From MFZZ01 sp964610165 (GTDB lineage Bacteria > Patescibacteriota > Microgenomatia > UBA1406 > GWC2-37-13), in assembly GCA_964610165.1 (NCBI GenBank), contig CAZSUZ010000008.1:1-49985 (forward strand): 49,985 bases of DNA. Direction: 5' to 3'. Position numbers and translations under genes: made by a program. The notes under the pieces are model-generated. The model was not told where the DNA came from, did not search any database, and saw nothing but the letters and a program-made list of their open reading frames with translations. This document shows, one piece after another, positions 23,348 to 32,352 of this stretch (its first letter is position 1; every line of letters begins with the position of its first letter).

Positions 23348-25063
23348 ATGGAGTTAGATCCCAAACTGCTACTGCAAAAGCTTATAGAGAAAAATATTCT
23401 TACACAGGAATCTGCAACAAAACTAGAGCAAGAAGCTCTAGTTAAAAAGATTCCTATTGATCAGTATCTCCAATCTGTTGACGGTATTTCGTCAGATGAT
23501 ATTTTGCGTTCAAAAGCTGAATTACTCAACGTACCATACGTTAATATAGCTTTAACACCTGTAGATCCATCTGCACTCAATTTTATTCCGAGACAAATTG
23601 CAGAACAAAATCATATTATTCCATATTTATTTGATACAGCAACAAAACAGTTATATGTGGCAACCTCTAATCCACTTAAAATAGCATCACTGGAATATTT
23701 AACTACAAAACGCGATATTAAAATTGTTCCTGTACTTGCAGCAGAAACTGACATTATGAAAGCAATGAATATTGCTTACAGCTTAAATCTTTCCCCGATG
23801 GTTAAAGAAGCAGTCGCTGATATTTCTTCAACTAGTGATTCACCAATTGAATCTATAAGTACAAGTAATGAATTTAATTCTGCACCAATTGCAAAAATTG
23901 TTAATACAATTGTGGAATTTGGCATAAAAAGTAGAGCTTCTGATATTCATATTGAACCTCAAGATATTAAAACACGTGTTCGCTACAGAATTGATGGCAT
24001 TTTAATGGAAAAACTTTCTCTACCTAGAAGTATTCACGATTCACTTATTTCAAGAATAAAAATTTTAGGTGGCATGAAAATTGATGAAAAACGTATACCT
24101 CAAGATGGAAGATTTCATTATAAACTCGGTGAAGAAGAGGTTGATTTGCGTGTTTCATCTTTACCTACAGTTCATGGAGAAAAAATAGTATCACGTTTAC
24201 TAAGAAAAACTGGTGGCTTACCAACCCTTGATAAACTAGGTGTTGATGGCGTTCAATTACAGCGCTTTGAAGAAGGAATAGCAAGATCTTATGGAATTGT
24301 CCTAGTTACCGGACCAACTGGTTCGGGTAAAACAACAACACTTTATTCTGTATTAAGTAGATTAAATACAAAAGCTGTAAATATAGTTACATTAGAAGAT
24401 CCTGTTGAGTATCAAATTGAAGGTATTAATCAGGTACAAATTAATCCTCAAGCTGGTTTAACATTTGCCACTGGGTTAAAATCTTTTTTACGACAAGATC
24501 CTAATATTATTCTTGTCGGTGAAATCCGCGATAAAGAAACAACTCAATTGGCCATTCAAGCTGCATTAACTGGTCATTTAGTATTTTCAACATTACATAC
24601 AAACGATTCTGCAACAGCAATTCCTCGTTTGATAGATTTAGGTGGTGAACCTTTTCTTATTGCTTCTGTATTAAGTACAGTAATGGGACAACGTATTGTT
24701 CGTCAAGTATGTCCACATTGTAAAGAAATGTATGAACCATCGGCAGAAATTCAATCTACCATAAAATCAATTTTGGGTAATGTTCTTCCAAAAGCATATA
24801 TGGATGGGCAACCAATGCATTTAACTCGTGGTAAGGGTTGTGATGAATGTAATCAATCAGGATATATGGGACGTATTGGTATTTTTGAAATTTTACGAAG
24901 TTCACCAGAAGTAAACAAACTTGTTATGGCTCAATCTTCTTCACAGGAGATAGAACTTCAAGCCAGAAAAGAAGGAATGATTCTTATGAAACAAGATGGA
25001 TATTTAAAAGCATTAGCTGGATTAACAACAATTGATGAAGTAATGAGAGTAACTGAGGCATAA
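23348..25063 (+). CDS. pilB: Type IV pilus assembly ATPase PilB
   Basis: Hexameric motor that drives pilus extension. The 571-residue product has an N-terminal GspE-N domain (about 1-150), the linker region RASDIHIEPQ, Walker A GPTGSGKTTT at about 320, the Asp box LEDPVEY, Walker B VGEIRDKET, the His box LHTND, and a tetracysteine zinc site (CPHC near 455 and CDEC near 498). All catalytic motifs are intact. ATG at 23348 is chosen over a TTG at 23312 because the promoter covers that stretch. First of pilB-pilT-pilC. Confidence 0.95.
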   Translation: MELDPKLLLQKLIEKNILTQESATKLEQEALVKKIPIDQYLQSVDGISSDDILRSKAELLNVPYVNIALTPVDPSALNFIPRQIAEQNHIIPYLFDTATKQLYVATSNPLKIASLEYLTTKRDIKIVPVLAAETDIMKAMNIAYSLNLSPMVKEAVADISSTSDSPIESISTSNEFNSAPIAKIVNTIVEFGIKSRASDIHIEPQDIKTRVRYRIDGILMEKLSLPRSIHDSLISRIKILGGMKIDEKRIPQDGRFHYKLGEEEVDLRVSSLPTVHGEKIVSRLLRKTGGLPTLDKLGVDGVQLQRFEEGIARSYGIVLVTGPTGSGKTTTLYSVLSRLNTKAVNIVTLEDPVEYQIEGINQVQINPQAGLTFATGLKSFLRQDPNIILVGEIRDKETTQLAIQAALTGHLVFSTLHTNDSATAIPRLIDLGGEPFLIASVLSTVMGQRIVRQVCPHCKEMYEPSAEIQSTIKSILGNVLPKAYMDGQPMHLTRGKGCDECNQSGYMGRIGIFEILRSSPEVNKLVMAQSSSQEIELQARKEGMILMKQDGYLKALAGLTTIDEVMRVTEA

Positions 25064-25109
25064 AAATTCAGTGGCTTTTAGTTTTAATTTATGATTACAT
25101 TAAATATAT

Positions 25110-26162
25110 ATGGATATTGTTGAACTATTTAAAGTTACTGCAGAAAAACGAGCTTCCGATTTACATATTATTACTGGTTATTATCCTACAATTCGTGTAA
25201 ATGATAAATTAATCCAACTTAAAACAGTTAAAGAATTATCTGCAGATGAAGTAAAAGTAATGTTGTATAAAATTCTAACTCCGGAACAACGAGATGAATT
25301 TGAAACAAATAAAGAAATTGATTTTAGTCATGAATGGGGAGAATTTCGATATCGTGTTAACTATTATCACGTTAGAGGAGCATTTGCTGCAGCATTTCGT
25401 ATTATTCCTCAAAAAATTCCAACTATTGAAGAACTAAGTTTGCCAGCCTCGTTACATAAATTTGCTCAAGTAAAAGAAGGCCTTATTCTGCTAACAGGTC
25501 CAACTGGAGAAGGTAAATCAACAACAATTGCATCGATACTTAATGAAATTAATTTAAACCAAGAAAAACATATTATTACTATTGAAGATCCAATCGAATA
25601 TATTTATCCAAAATCAAAATCTATTATTTCACAACGAGAATTGCATGGTGATACTCATTCATGGGTTAAAGCGTTACGATCAGTTCTGCGAGAAGATCCA
25701 GACGTTGTACTTATTGGTGAAATGCGAGACTTTGACACAATTCAAGCTGCAATGACAATTGCAGAAACTGGTCATTTAGTTTTTTCAACATTACATACCG
25801 GAAGTACGCCAGATGCTATCAATCGTATAGTAGATGTATTTCCTGCTAATCAGCAAAATCAAATCCGTCACCAATTAGCATCTGTTCTAAAAGGAGTTGT
25901 TTCTCAAAGACTTGTGCCACACATTAGTGGTACATCACGTGTTCCAGCACTTGAAATTCTTCTAAATACACCAGCAGTTTCTTCATTAATTCGTGAAGGA
26001 AAAGTGTACATGATTGATAATGTTCTGGAAACTGCAGAAGATCAAGAAATGATTTTATTTGAAAAATATTTAGCAATGCTTTATAAACAAAATAGTATAT
26101 CGCGAGAAGTTGCTCAAAGTTATGCTCTTCGTGAGAATGAAGTGAAAAAATTTGTGACATAA
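25110..26162 (+). CDS. pilT: Type IV pilus retraction ATPase PilT
   Basis: A 350-residue secretion ATPase without the PilB N-domain, as for PilT. RASDLHIITGYYPTIRVND is the family start. Walker A near 130 reads GPTGEGKS, with Glu where Ser or Thr is usual (GPTGSGKS). IEDPIEY, GEMRDFDT and AETGHLVFSTLHT follow; the last is the PilT His-box region. The retraction motif near the C-terminus is not exact. Together with PilB it predicts dynamic, retractable pili suited to twitching or DNA uptake. Confidence 0.93.
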   Translation: MDIVELFKVTAEKRASDLHIITGYYPTIRVNDKLIQLKTVKELSADEVKVMLYKILTPEQRDEFETNKEIDFSHEWGEFRYRVNYYHVRGAFAAAFRIIPQKIPTIEELSLPASLHKFAQVKEGLILLTGPTGEGKSTTIASILNEINLNQEKHIITIEDPIEYIYPKSKSIISQRELHGDTHSWVKALRSVLREDPDVVLIGEMRDFDTIQAAMTIAETGHLVFSTLHTGSTPDAINRIVDVFPANQQNQIRHQLASVLKGVVSQRLVPHISGTSRVPALEILLNTPAVSSLIREGKVYMIDNVLETAEDQEMILFEKYLAMLYKQNSISREVAQSYALRENEVKKFVT

Positions 26163-26166
26163 GCAT

Positions 26167-27369
26167 ATGTTGTTTCAATATAAGGCTCTTCTTAATAACA
26201 ATCCTGTAAAAGGCCAGCTAGAAGCTGAAACTGAAAAAGAGGTAATGGAGTATTTAAAAACGAATGATTATTTTATCCTTGAAATTAAAGAATTAAAATC
26301 TTCACAATTTAATTCTTTTTCTACATTACTTCAGCGCGTTACCTTTAATGATATTACCTATATGACAAGACAACTTGCTATTATGCTGAATGCAGGTTTA
26401 ACCATTATTGATTCGATTGAAATTTTAAAAAAACAAACCTCAAAAGCAATTTTTAAAAATTTACTTGGCGATCTGGATAAAAGCATTCGTGAAGGAAAAA
26501 ACTTTTCAGCGGCTTTATCAAAATATCCAGAGCATTTTTCTACATTTTATATTGCGCTTGTTAAATCTGGTGAGGCCTCTGGGAAATTAGATATTATTCT
26601 ATCTAAACTTGCTGAGAATCTTGAATTTCAACGAGCATTTAAATCTAAAATAAAAAATGCTCTTATTTATCCAGTCGTCATTATTTTAGCTATGTTTGCA
26701 ATGATTTTTGTTATTATGACTTTTGTTGTCCCAAGGCTTACCGAATTATACGAAAGTATGCAAGTAGAACTTTCCGGTTCAACCCAATTTCTTATTACTA
26801 TTTCAAGTTTTCTTGAAAGTTATTGGATATTCGTTTTAGTTGGTATTGGAGTATTAATATTTTTATTTCAAAAAGGCTTAAAATCTCCAACTGGGAAAAA
26901 ATTATTTGATACTTATATTCTTCATGTACCAGTTTTTGGCAAAATAATAATTACTGCTGCATTAGTAGATGCAACAAGAACACTTTCCATTTTAATTGGT
27001 TCCGGCGTCCCAATTTTAGATGCATTATCCATTGTTACCGAAGTAAATACCAATTTAGTTTTTAGAAATGCTTTTATACGCATTAAAGAGCGTGTTGAAA
27101 AAGGATTATCTATTGGTACTGCCATGTCTAATGAAAAAATATTTCCTGAATCTCTGGTCCAAATGACAATTGTCGGAGAACAAACAGGACATTTAGATGA
27201 AACACTTGATAAAGTTTCTGGTTATTATCAGTCAGAAACCGAACTTGCTGTTAAGGCAATGCTTGTTCTTATTGAACCAATGATTTTAATTATTCTCGGT
27301 GTTACTGTTGGATTTGTTGTAATGGCAGTTATTACCCCAATCTTTAGCTTAACCAGCTCATTGCAATAA
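26167..27369 (+). CDS. pilC: Type IV pilus inner-membrane platform protein PilC
   Basis: A 400-residue polytopic protein with two T2SSF repeats, MTRQLAIMLNAGLTIIDSIE (about 60-180) and TLSILIGSGVPILDALS (about 260-380), and three transmembrane helices (about 170-192, 220-240, 370-395). It starts four bases after the pilT stop and anchors the PilB and PilT motors. Intact by length and motif. Confidence 0.94.
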   Translation: MLFQYKALLNNNPVKGQLEAETEKEVMEYLKTNDYFILEIKELKSSQFNSFSTLLQRVTFNDITYMTRQLAIMLNAGLTIIDSIEILKKQTSKAIFKNLLGDLDKSIREGKNFSAALSKYPEHFSTFYIALVKSGEASGKLDIILSKLAENLEFQRAFKSKIKNALIYPVVIILAMFAMIFVIMTFVVPRLTELYESMQVELSGSTQFLITISSFLESYWIFVLVGIGVLIFLFQKGLKSPTGKKLFDTYILHVPVFGKIIITAALVDATRTLSILIGSGVPILDALSIVTEVNTNLVFRNAFIRIKERVEKGLSIGTAMSNEKIFPESLVQMTIVGEQTGHLDETLDKVSGYYQSETELAVKAMLVLIEPMILIILGVTVGFVVMAVITPIFSLTSSLQ

Positions 27370-27376
27370 TCAGGTA

Positions 27377-27406
27377 TTGACATTGCTAAAAAAAATTGTG
27401 TATAGT
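27377..27406 (+). promoter_or_regulatory. Strong promoter of the 27443 pilin
   Basis: Perfect TTGACA at 27377-27382, an 18-base spacer and TATAGT at 27401-27406. Apart from the 16S rRNA promoter, it is the only promoter I noted with an exact consensus -35, which suggests high expression. A second box, TATATA at 27431-27436, could also give a leaderless mRNA. Confidence 0.7.
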
Positions 27407-27442
27407 GAAACTATTGAAATTATTATCATTTATATATAATCT

Positions 27443-28039
27443 ATGAAACAATATGCGATTAAAGCTTTTACCCTTGTAGAGCTTCTCATTGTTATCGGTA
27501 TTATTGGCTTATTAGCCGTTACCGTATTACTTACTTTAAATCCAGCTGAAGCACAAAAAAGAACAAGAGATACAAAACGTATTTCTGATGCACAAAAACT
27601 TCAAGCTATTTTAGAACAATATATTAATGACGGTAATTCAGTTCTTGGTACTTGGACAACTACAGTAACCGCAACTGGAGGAGGAACAACATCTACTTCT
27701 GCATTAAATGCTCAATCTCAGCCTTGTGATACAAATTGGCTTGGTGTAGATGTCTGTGCATATGCAAGCTCTGTTGCAACAGATCCTTCAAATAATCAAA
27801 GACGAACTTGTGTAGATACTGCACAAACAAATAATCAAACAAATAACTGTCTTATGTTTTACTATGTAAGATTCTCTGGTACCAGTACACAGCCTGGTAG
27901 TGAATACGAAATAGGTGTAAGACAAGAAGCAGTTTCTAATGCAAGTAAAATTGAAGGGGATGGAGGAGATGCATCACAATGGTTTGAAATTTATACTGGA
28001 GATCCATCAACTCCAATTCAAGCAGGCAACCCATCCTAA
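27443..28039 (+). CDS. Type IV pilin, probable major pilin
   Basis: A 198-residue prepilin. MKQYAIKAFTLVELLIVIGI carries the class III signal, with cleavage expected between A8 and F9. The N-terminal helix has the usual NPAEAQKRTRDTKRISDAQKLQAIL pattern. The globular part is rich in Thr, Ser and Asn and has four cysteines (PCDTN, DVCAY, RRTCVD, NNCLMF). I propose it as the major subunit because it directly follows pilBTC, has the strongest promoter of all pilin genes here and is isolated by an excellent terminator. The Ser/Thr-rich surface would suit O-glycosylation by the neighbouring ligase-like protein. Confidence 0.85.
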   Translation: MKQYAIKAFTLVELLIVIGIIGLLAVTVLLTLNPAEAQKRTRDTKRISDAQKLQAILEQYINDGNSVLGTWTTTVTATGGGTTSTSALNAQSQPCDTNWLGVDVCAYASSVATDPSNNQRRTCVDTAQTNNQTNNCLMFYYVRFSGTSTQPGSEYEIGVRQEAVSNASKIEGDGGDASQWFEIYTGDPSTPIQAGNPS

Positions 28040-28058
28040 TATTAGTTAGTTATCTAAT

Positions 28059-28088
28059 AAAAACGGACTCTTATGAGTCCGTTTTTTT
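28059..28088. terminator. Bidirectional intrinsic terminator
   Basis: AAAAACGGACTC (28059-28070) pairs with GAGTCCGTTTTT (28075-28086), and the T-run continues to 28088. The A-run on the other side serves transcripts from the minus strand. It separates the pilin gene from the convergent ligase gene. Confidence 0.92.
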
Positions 28089-28127
28089 ATATGGTTAAAC
28101 AGAAGTAGTTAAGCTCGAAACCTGTTT

Positions 28128-30134
28128 TTAAACACCTGCTAACATTTCACTTAACAATTCCTGTGCCTCTACATAGTTAGGTCGAAGATCGATAACTGTT
28201 TTAATTTCTTCCAATGCACGCCCATAAAGCAATGAAGATTTATCTGGATCAGTCATTTCACGACTTGCTATCCATTGAAATAATGCTAACGTGTATTTGC
28301 TTTGAACATCTGATTTTGCTATTGAAGTTACTTTTTCAAAAGCTACAAGTGCCTTTTGTAAATCTTCTTCATTATTTGTAATTTGATAAAACAAATAATA
28401 ATTTTTACCGCGTGTTCGCCAGTATTGAATGTTTTCAGGTGCTAAATCTAATGTCCTTATATTTGCAACATCTGCAAGCATTATGTATCTATTTGCCCGT
28501 TCTTTTTCTTCACCAAATGAATATACAAAAGCCAAGTTTGCTAATGTATATGACATTTTATCTTCATACACATGTTCATATTTTCTTCTTCTTGCAGAAT
28601 CTAACAAAACAAGTGCTTCCGCATAATCATTCGATGACATTTTTACTTTTGCTTTTGCATATTCTACATCTGCTACATAATAATTTTGTAAATACCAAAT
28701 TCCTCCCATAAATAAAATTGAAGCAAGTGTTATAGCAATTTTCTGACGATTTACTAACGAATTAAATGATAATTTTTTAAACTCTTTAGGTTTTTGAAGC
28801 AACGCAATAACACAAGCTGGTGTCAAATAAAATAATAATTGTATTGTTGAAACAGAAAAACCAAAAAAATTGGTTATTAAAATTGTTATATACCCAAGCA
28901 TTATAAAAGTTACAAGCAATGTATCTTTCTCTATCTTCATTTTTTCTTCATCTTGTTCATAATATCGCCAGAATAAAATAAACACAGAAATGATGACAAT
29001 TACATATGCAGAAACACCAATAAACCCTGTTGTTGCAAAATAATTTAAATATTCATTATGTGCTTTGTTATATATAAAATCCCATTCAGAAGTTAAATTG
29101 TGTGCTAATGGACGAGTAAAATAGTATGAGTATGCAAATGTTTCAAGACCAGATCCAAAATAGGGATATTTTAAACCTAAATCTATTGCACCCTTCCAAA
29201 CAACTTTTCTAATATCAAATGAATCCGTAACTGCAGTAGTTTTGGAAGGCAGTGCAAAAAATTCTTGAATATATCCTGCTTTCCAGCCAGTAAAAAAAAT
29301 AATAAATATTCCTAATGCAAAAACAATCATTACTACCTCTTCCGTACGTTTTTTAATAATAAATTTTTTACTCAGAAAAATAACTATACCTATTGTTACA
29401 GAAATACCAAGCGCAAGTAAAGAAGACCTCGATTTTGTAAGATATATTGAAATACTATTTAACACAAGATAGCCTAACAGCAACATATTGAAGGGTTTTT
29501 TTAACATATTTTTACTAAAAAAATATCCTCCAATAAAAAAATGAAACGCTAAATACGCACCAAGCCAGTTTGGTTGACCAATTGTCGAAAACATTCGTTC
29601 AGCTGGATTAAACTGAGCAGTCCAACAACTATTAGTCAAACTCCCAGTAAAAATAAAACAAGATAAATCATATCCAACTGTTGCAAGTAATCCCCAAACA
29701 ATAACTATGAATGATGAGAGTAAAGAAACTTGTAATAATCTTATAACTTGTTCTTTCGAGAATGTTTGAGTAAAAATATAAAATAATATTCCATATGTCA
29801 CAATAGAAAGTAATCCGCCATTCCATCTTCCATAATAACCAAATACAGAGGTTAAAACGTCAATTGAATATATAGTAGAAAGAATTTGAGATATAACAAA
29901 TAGGAAAAAAATACCAGTAAAAAAAGAATGTACTGTTTTTTGAGGTTTAACAATAATATGAAGAAAATATATAAATGTAATAATAAGAGTTACAAAATAA
30001 ATGAATATCATTTTATTAAATTCAAAAATTTCGGAGGTTGTTGCATTCATCAGCAGAGGAGTAATAAAAACGAGTAGATAATAATAAAACGGGATATAAT
30101 GTAAGAAAGATATTTTTTCTTTAAATAAATTCAT
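28128..30134 (-). CDS. O-antigen ligase/polymerase-family membrane protein with C-terminal TPR region
   Basis: A 668-residue protein with about a dozen transmembrane helices in its first 480 residues. FSTIGQPNWLGAYLAFHF and the extracytoplasmic loop KAHNEYLNYFATTGFIGVS are the Wzy_C/O-antigen-ligase signatures; the His and Glu of HNEY are the residues usually conserved. The last 180 residues form TPR-like helices (YAKAKVKMSSNDYAEALVLL; LRPNYVEAQELLSEML). Members of this family link lipid-carried glycans to lipid A, polymerise them, or transfer them to pilins (PglL/PilO type). With no lipopolysaccharide genes in view and pilin genes on both sides, pilin or surface-protein glycosylation is my preferred guess. 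Start at 30134 (not 30149) because a TATAAT box covers the outer ATG. Confidence 0.8.
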   Translation of the reverse strand: MNLFKEKISFLHYIPFYYYLLVFITPLLMNATTSEIFEFNKMIFIYFVTLIITFIYFLHIIVKPQKTVHSFFTGIFFLFVISQILSTIYSIDVLTSVFGYYGRWNGGLLSIVTYGILFYIFTQTFSKEQVIRLLQVSLLSSFIVIVWGLLATVGYDLSCFIFTGSLTNSCWTAQFNPAERMFSTIGQPNWLGAYLAFHFFIGGYFFSKNMLKKPFNMLLLGYLVLNSISIYLTKSRSSLLALGISVTIGIVIFLSKKFIIKKRTEEVVMIVFALGIFIIFFTGWKAGYIQEFFALPSKTTAVTDSFDIRKVVWKGAIDLGLKYPYFGSGLETFAYSYYFTRPLAHNLTSEWDFIYNKAHNEYLNYFATTGFIGVSAYVIVIISVFILFWRYYEQDEEKMKIEKDTLLVTFIMLGYITILITNFFGFSVSTIQLLFYLTPACVIALLQKPKEFKKLSFNSLVNRQKIAITLASILFMGGIWYLQNYYVADVEYAKAKVKMSSNDYAEALVLLDSARRRKYEHVYEDKMSYTLANLAFVYSFGEEKERANRYIMLADVANIRTLDLAPENIQYWRTRGKNYYLFYQITNNEEDLQKALVAFEKVTSIAKSDVQSKYTLALFQWIASREMTDPDKSSLLYGRALEEIKTVIDLRPNYVEAQELLSEMLAGV

Positions 30135-30158
30135 ATTAGATAGTATCATTATAACAAT

Positions 30159-31217
30159 ATGGTTTCCATTTTAAAAAACTTCCGCAAATTTAATATTCCT
30201 TTTTTATCTTCATTTAAAGTTTATTTTGATATTGGAACTACAAATACGCGTATTGCGATAAATAATAGAGGAGTAGTACTTCGAGAACCAACATACTTAG
30301 GGTATAATTCAAAAATTAAAGAATTCATTTTTTTTGGACAAGAAGCAAAAACAATTGTCGGGAAAACACCAGATTTTATTCATATTGTAAGACCTATTGT
30401 GAATGGTATTTTATATGATTTTGATGCGCAAGTTGCTTTTTTACATCATCTTTTTCAGAAGGCTGTGAAACCATACTTATCTGAATATAAAATTATTAAA
30501 CCTCCTATACAAGGATTAACAAGTGTTCCTTCAATAGCAACTGAAATAGAACAAAAAGCTGTCGAAGAAGTTCTCTTAAAATCTGATTGTAATGATGTCA
30601 TTGTCATTGAAAGGGCACTTGCTACGGCTGCTGGTTGTGGTTACGATATTTTTTCACATGAGCCACATTTTGTTATCGATTTAGGTGGTGGTATATTTGA
30701 ATTAAGTATTATTAGTGGTGGTGGTATTGTTTCTCAAAGAGCATTAAAATCTGCCGGTGAAAACATGGATAAACTTATTGCAAACTATACATACTTAAAG
30801 CATGGAATTGTTCTAGGTGAAGCTACTTGTGAAGATTTAAAGATTAAATTATTAAATTTTACTAACGAAGAAAAAACAATCAGTGTTCGTGGAAAATCAT
30901 TAGAAACTGGTCTTCCAAAAACCATTAAACTAAAATCTTCAGATGTTCGGGAAGCACTCATGAGTCAATTTCACCATGTTGTTGATGCAGCTAAAGAGTT
31001 AATTGAGCTTTCACCTCCAGAAATTGCAGATTCTGTATTTAAAAATGGTATCGCTTTAACTGGAAGCATGGCTGCAGTACCTGGTGTTGCTCATTTTTTT
31101 ACTCAAGAACTAGAAATTGACACCTTTGTTACTGAACACTTTACAGACGCAACTATCTATGGTTTAATGAAACTAGATAAAGATCCTGAAACAATCTTTA
31201 AACTAGTTGGACAATAA
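30159..31217 (+). CDS. mreB: MreB-like actin-family protein
   Basis: A 352-residue rod-shape/actin homologue. Phosphate-1 loop VYFDIGTTNTRIAINNRGVV, the RPIVNGILYDFDAQVAFL block, the phosphate-2 loop FVIDLGGGIFELSIIS and the adenosine region ALTGSMAAVPGVAHFF are all present. Compared with typical MreB the N-terminus has about 20 extra basic and hydrophobic residues (MVSILKNFRKFNIPFL) that could bind membrane. No mreC or mreD adjoin it; it sits among pilus genes and its stop lies one base before a pilin ATG. It may organise cell-wall synthesis by the PBP at 11468 or have a pilus-related scaffold role. Confidence 0.85.
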   Translation: MVSILKNFRKFNIPFLSSFKVYFDIGTTNTRIAINNRGVVLREPTYLGYNSKIKEFIFFGQEAKTIVGKTPDFIHIVRPIVNGILYDFDAQVAFLHHLFQKAVKPYLSEYKIIKPPIQGLTSVPSIATEIEQKAVEEVLLKSDCNDVIVIERALATAAGCGYDIFSHEPHFVIDLGGGIFELSIISGGGIVSQRALKSAGENMDKLIANYTYLKHGIVLGEATCEDLKIKLLNFTNEEKTISVRGKSLETGLPKTIKLKSSDVREALMSQFHHVVDAAKELIELSPPEIADSVFKNGIALTGSMAAVPGVAHFFTQELEIDTFVTEHFTDATIYGLMKLDKDPETIFKLVGQ

Positions 31218-31218
31218 T

Positions 31219-31743
31219 ATGCGCAAATCATTTACTCTTATTGAACTAATCGTAGTCATTGGTATTATTGCACTTCTTTCTGCTCTAGGTGTATCTTCTT
31301 ATAGCGGATTCCAACAAACTGCTCGAGATTCTCGTCGTAAAGCAGATCTAGAAATAATAACTAACGCTTTAAATTCATACTATGCAGCAAATGGAAGATT
31401 TCCACCTTCTGCAGGATGGGTGTATAGTACAAGTGGAGCAAATAACTGGATACCTGGATTAGTACCTACTTATATTGAAAGTCTGCCTATTGATCCAATT
31501 AATGTTGTTGAAAATGCATCAGGTGGAGCAGGACCATGGAATGCAACTTATGCTAATTATGTCTATGCGTATGGAGTTGTCTCAACAGACGGACAACAAT
31601 ATGATCTAAATGCTCGTTTAGAAAATACAAGCGATCCTGACAGATGTGGAGCAAAAAACTATTATTTTCACTGGAATCCAAAACAATTATGGTGTGGCAG
31701 TTATACTACTCAAATTTACGAAGTATCTCCTAATTCATTTTAG
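31219..31743 (+). CDS. Type IV pilin-like protein (174 aa)
   Basis: Prepilin with a three-residue signal: MRKSFTLIELIVVIGIIALL, cleavage expected before F5 (S at -1 instead of G or A, which is unusual). QQTARDSRRKADLEIITNAL is the pilin linker motif. Cysteines occur near the C-terminus (DRCGAKNYY, LWCGSYT). The start at 31219 is preferred to an in-frame TTG at 31207 that lies within mreB. It is convergent with the two tandem pilins on the minus strand. Confidence 0.83.
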   Translation: MRKSFTLIELIVVIGIIALLSALGVSSYSGFQQTARDSRRKADLEIITNALNSYYAANGRFPPSAGWVYSTSGANNWIPGLVPTYIESLPIDPINVVENASGGAGPWNATYANYVYAYGVVSTDGQQYDLNARLENTSDPDRCGAKNYYFHWNPKQLWCGSYTTQIYEVSPNSF

Positions 31744-31748
31744 CTAAC

Positions 31749-32351
31749 TTACCAATTCCTTGAAGTATTACTAGAAGAAACTTGCCATGCATGTGTAGGT
31801 CTTATTGGATCAAAAAAAGCATCATTAGCATTCATTGTACCTTCAGGTGTACAATGAGCAAGTAATTTATATTCCACTCCATTTGAGTTATATAAATAAC
31901 AGTTTGCTCCTGCATTTGTTGTACATCCTGAATTACCTGAACTACCATTTACAAAGCTACTTCTTGGATCAACTGGTAATTGTTGTATATATACTGGCGC
32001 TAGATCTGGAATATAGCCTGTATCACCGGTATCACTACTGGTAGATGTTCCATCTGTGTCAGTAGTTTGAAATGTATTTCCAGTATTATAAGTAGCGCAT
32101 AACCCACACCAGTTACCATCTCCTACTGTACCAGTAGCTGGACACCCAGATCTTCCTGCTGTACTTGGATATGTACCAATTTCACTTCTATATAGTTCTA
32201 AAGCAGATTTTATTTCTTTTAGGTCAGATTTACGTTTAGAGTTACGAGCATCAACTTGAACTGAACTGTATGTAGAAATGCCGATTACAGAAAGTAAAGC
32301 AATAATCGAAATAACAATAATAAGCTCAATAAGAGTAAATCCTTTTTTCAT
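31749..32351 (-). CDS. Type IV pilin-like protein, tandem paralogue 1 (200 aa)
   Basis: Prepilin starting MKKGFTLIELIIVISIIALL, cleavage expected between G4 and F5. It is clearly similar along its whole length to the product of the gene one base upstream (32353). Conserved cysteines: GRSGC, WCGLC, SGCTT, ANCYLY, AHCTPEG. Between WCGLC and TGYIPDLAP lies DTDGTSTSSD (residues 98-107), which matches positions 3-12 of the DxDxDGxxxxxD calcium loop with Thr at position 1. The C-terminus ends WQVSSSNTSRNW. A minor or alternative pilus subunit is likely. Confidence 0.85.
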   Translation of the reverse strand: MKKGFTLIELIIVISIIALLSVIGISTYSSVQVDARNSKRKSDLKEIKSALELYRSEIGTYPSTAGRSGCPATGTVGDGNWCGLCATYNTGNTFQTTDTDGTSTSSDTGDTGYIPDLAPVYIQQLPVDPRSSFVNGSSGNSGCTTNAGANCYLYNSNGVEYKLLAHCTPEGTMNANDAFFDPIRPTHAWQVSSSNTSRNW

Positions 32352-32352
32352 A

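Noticed and set aside
28412..28711. Plus-strand ORFs inside the ligase gene
   Set aside because: They are antisense to a well-supported membrane protein and have no start signals.
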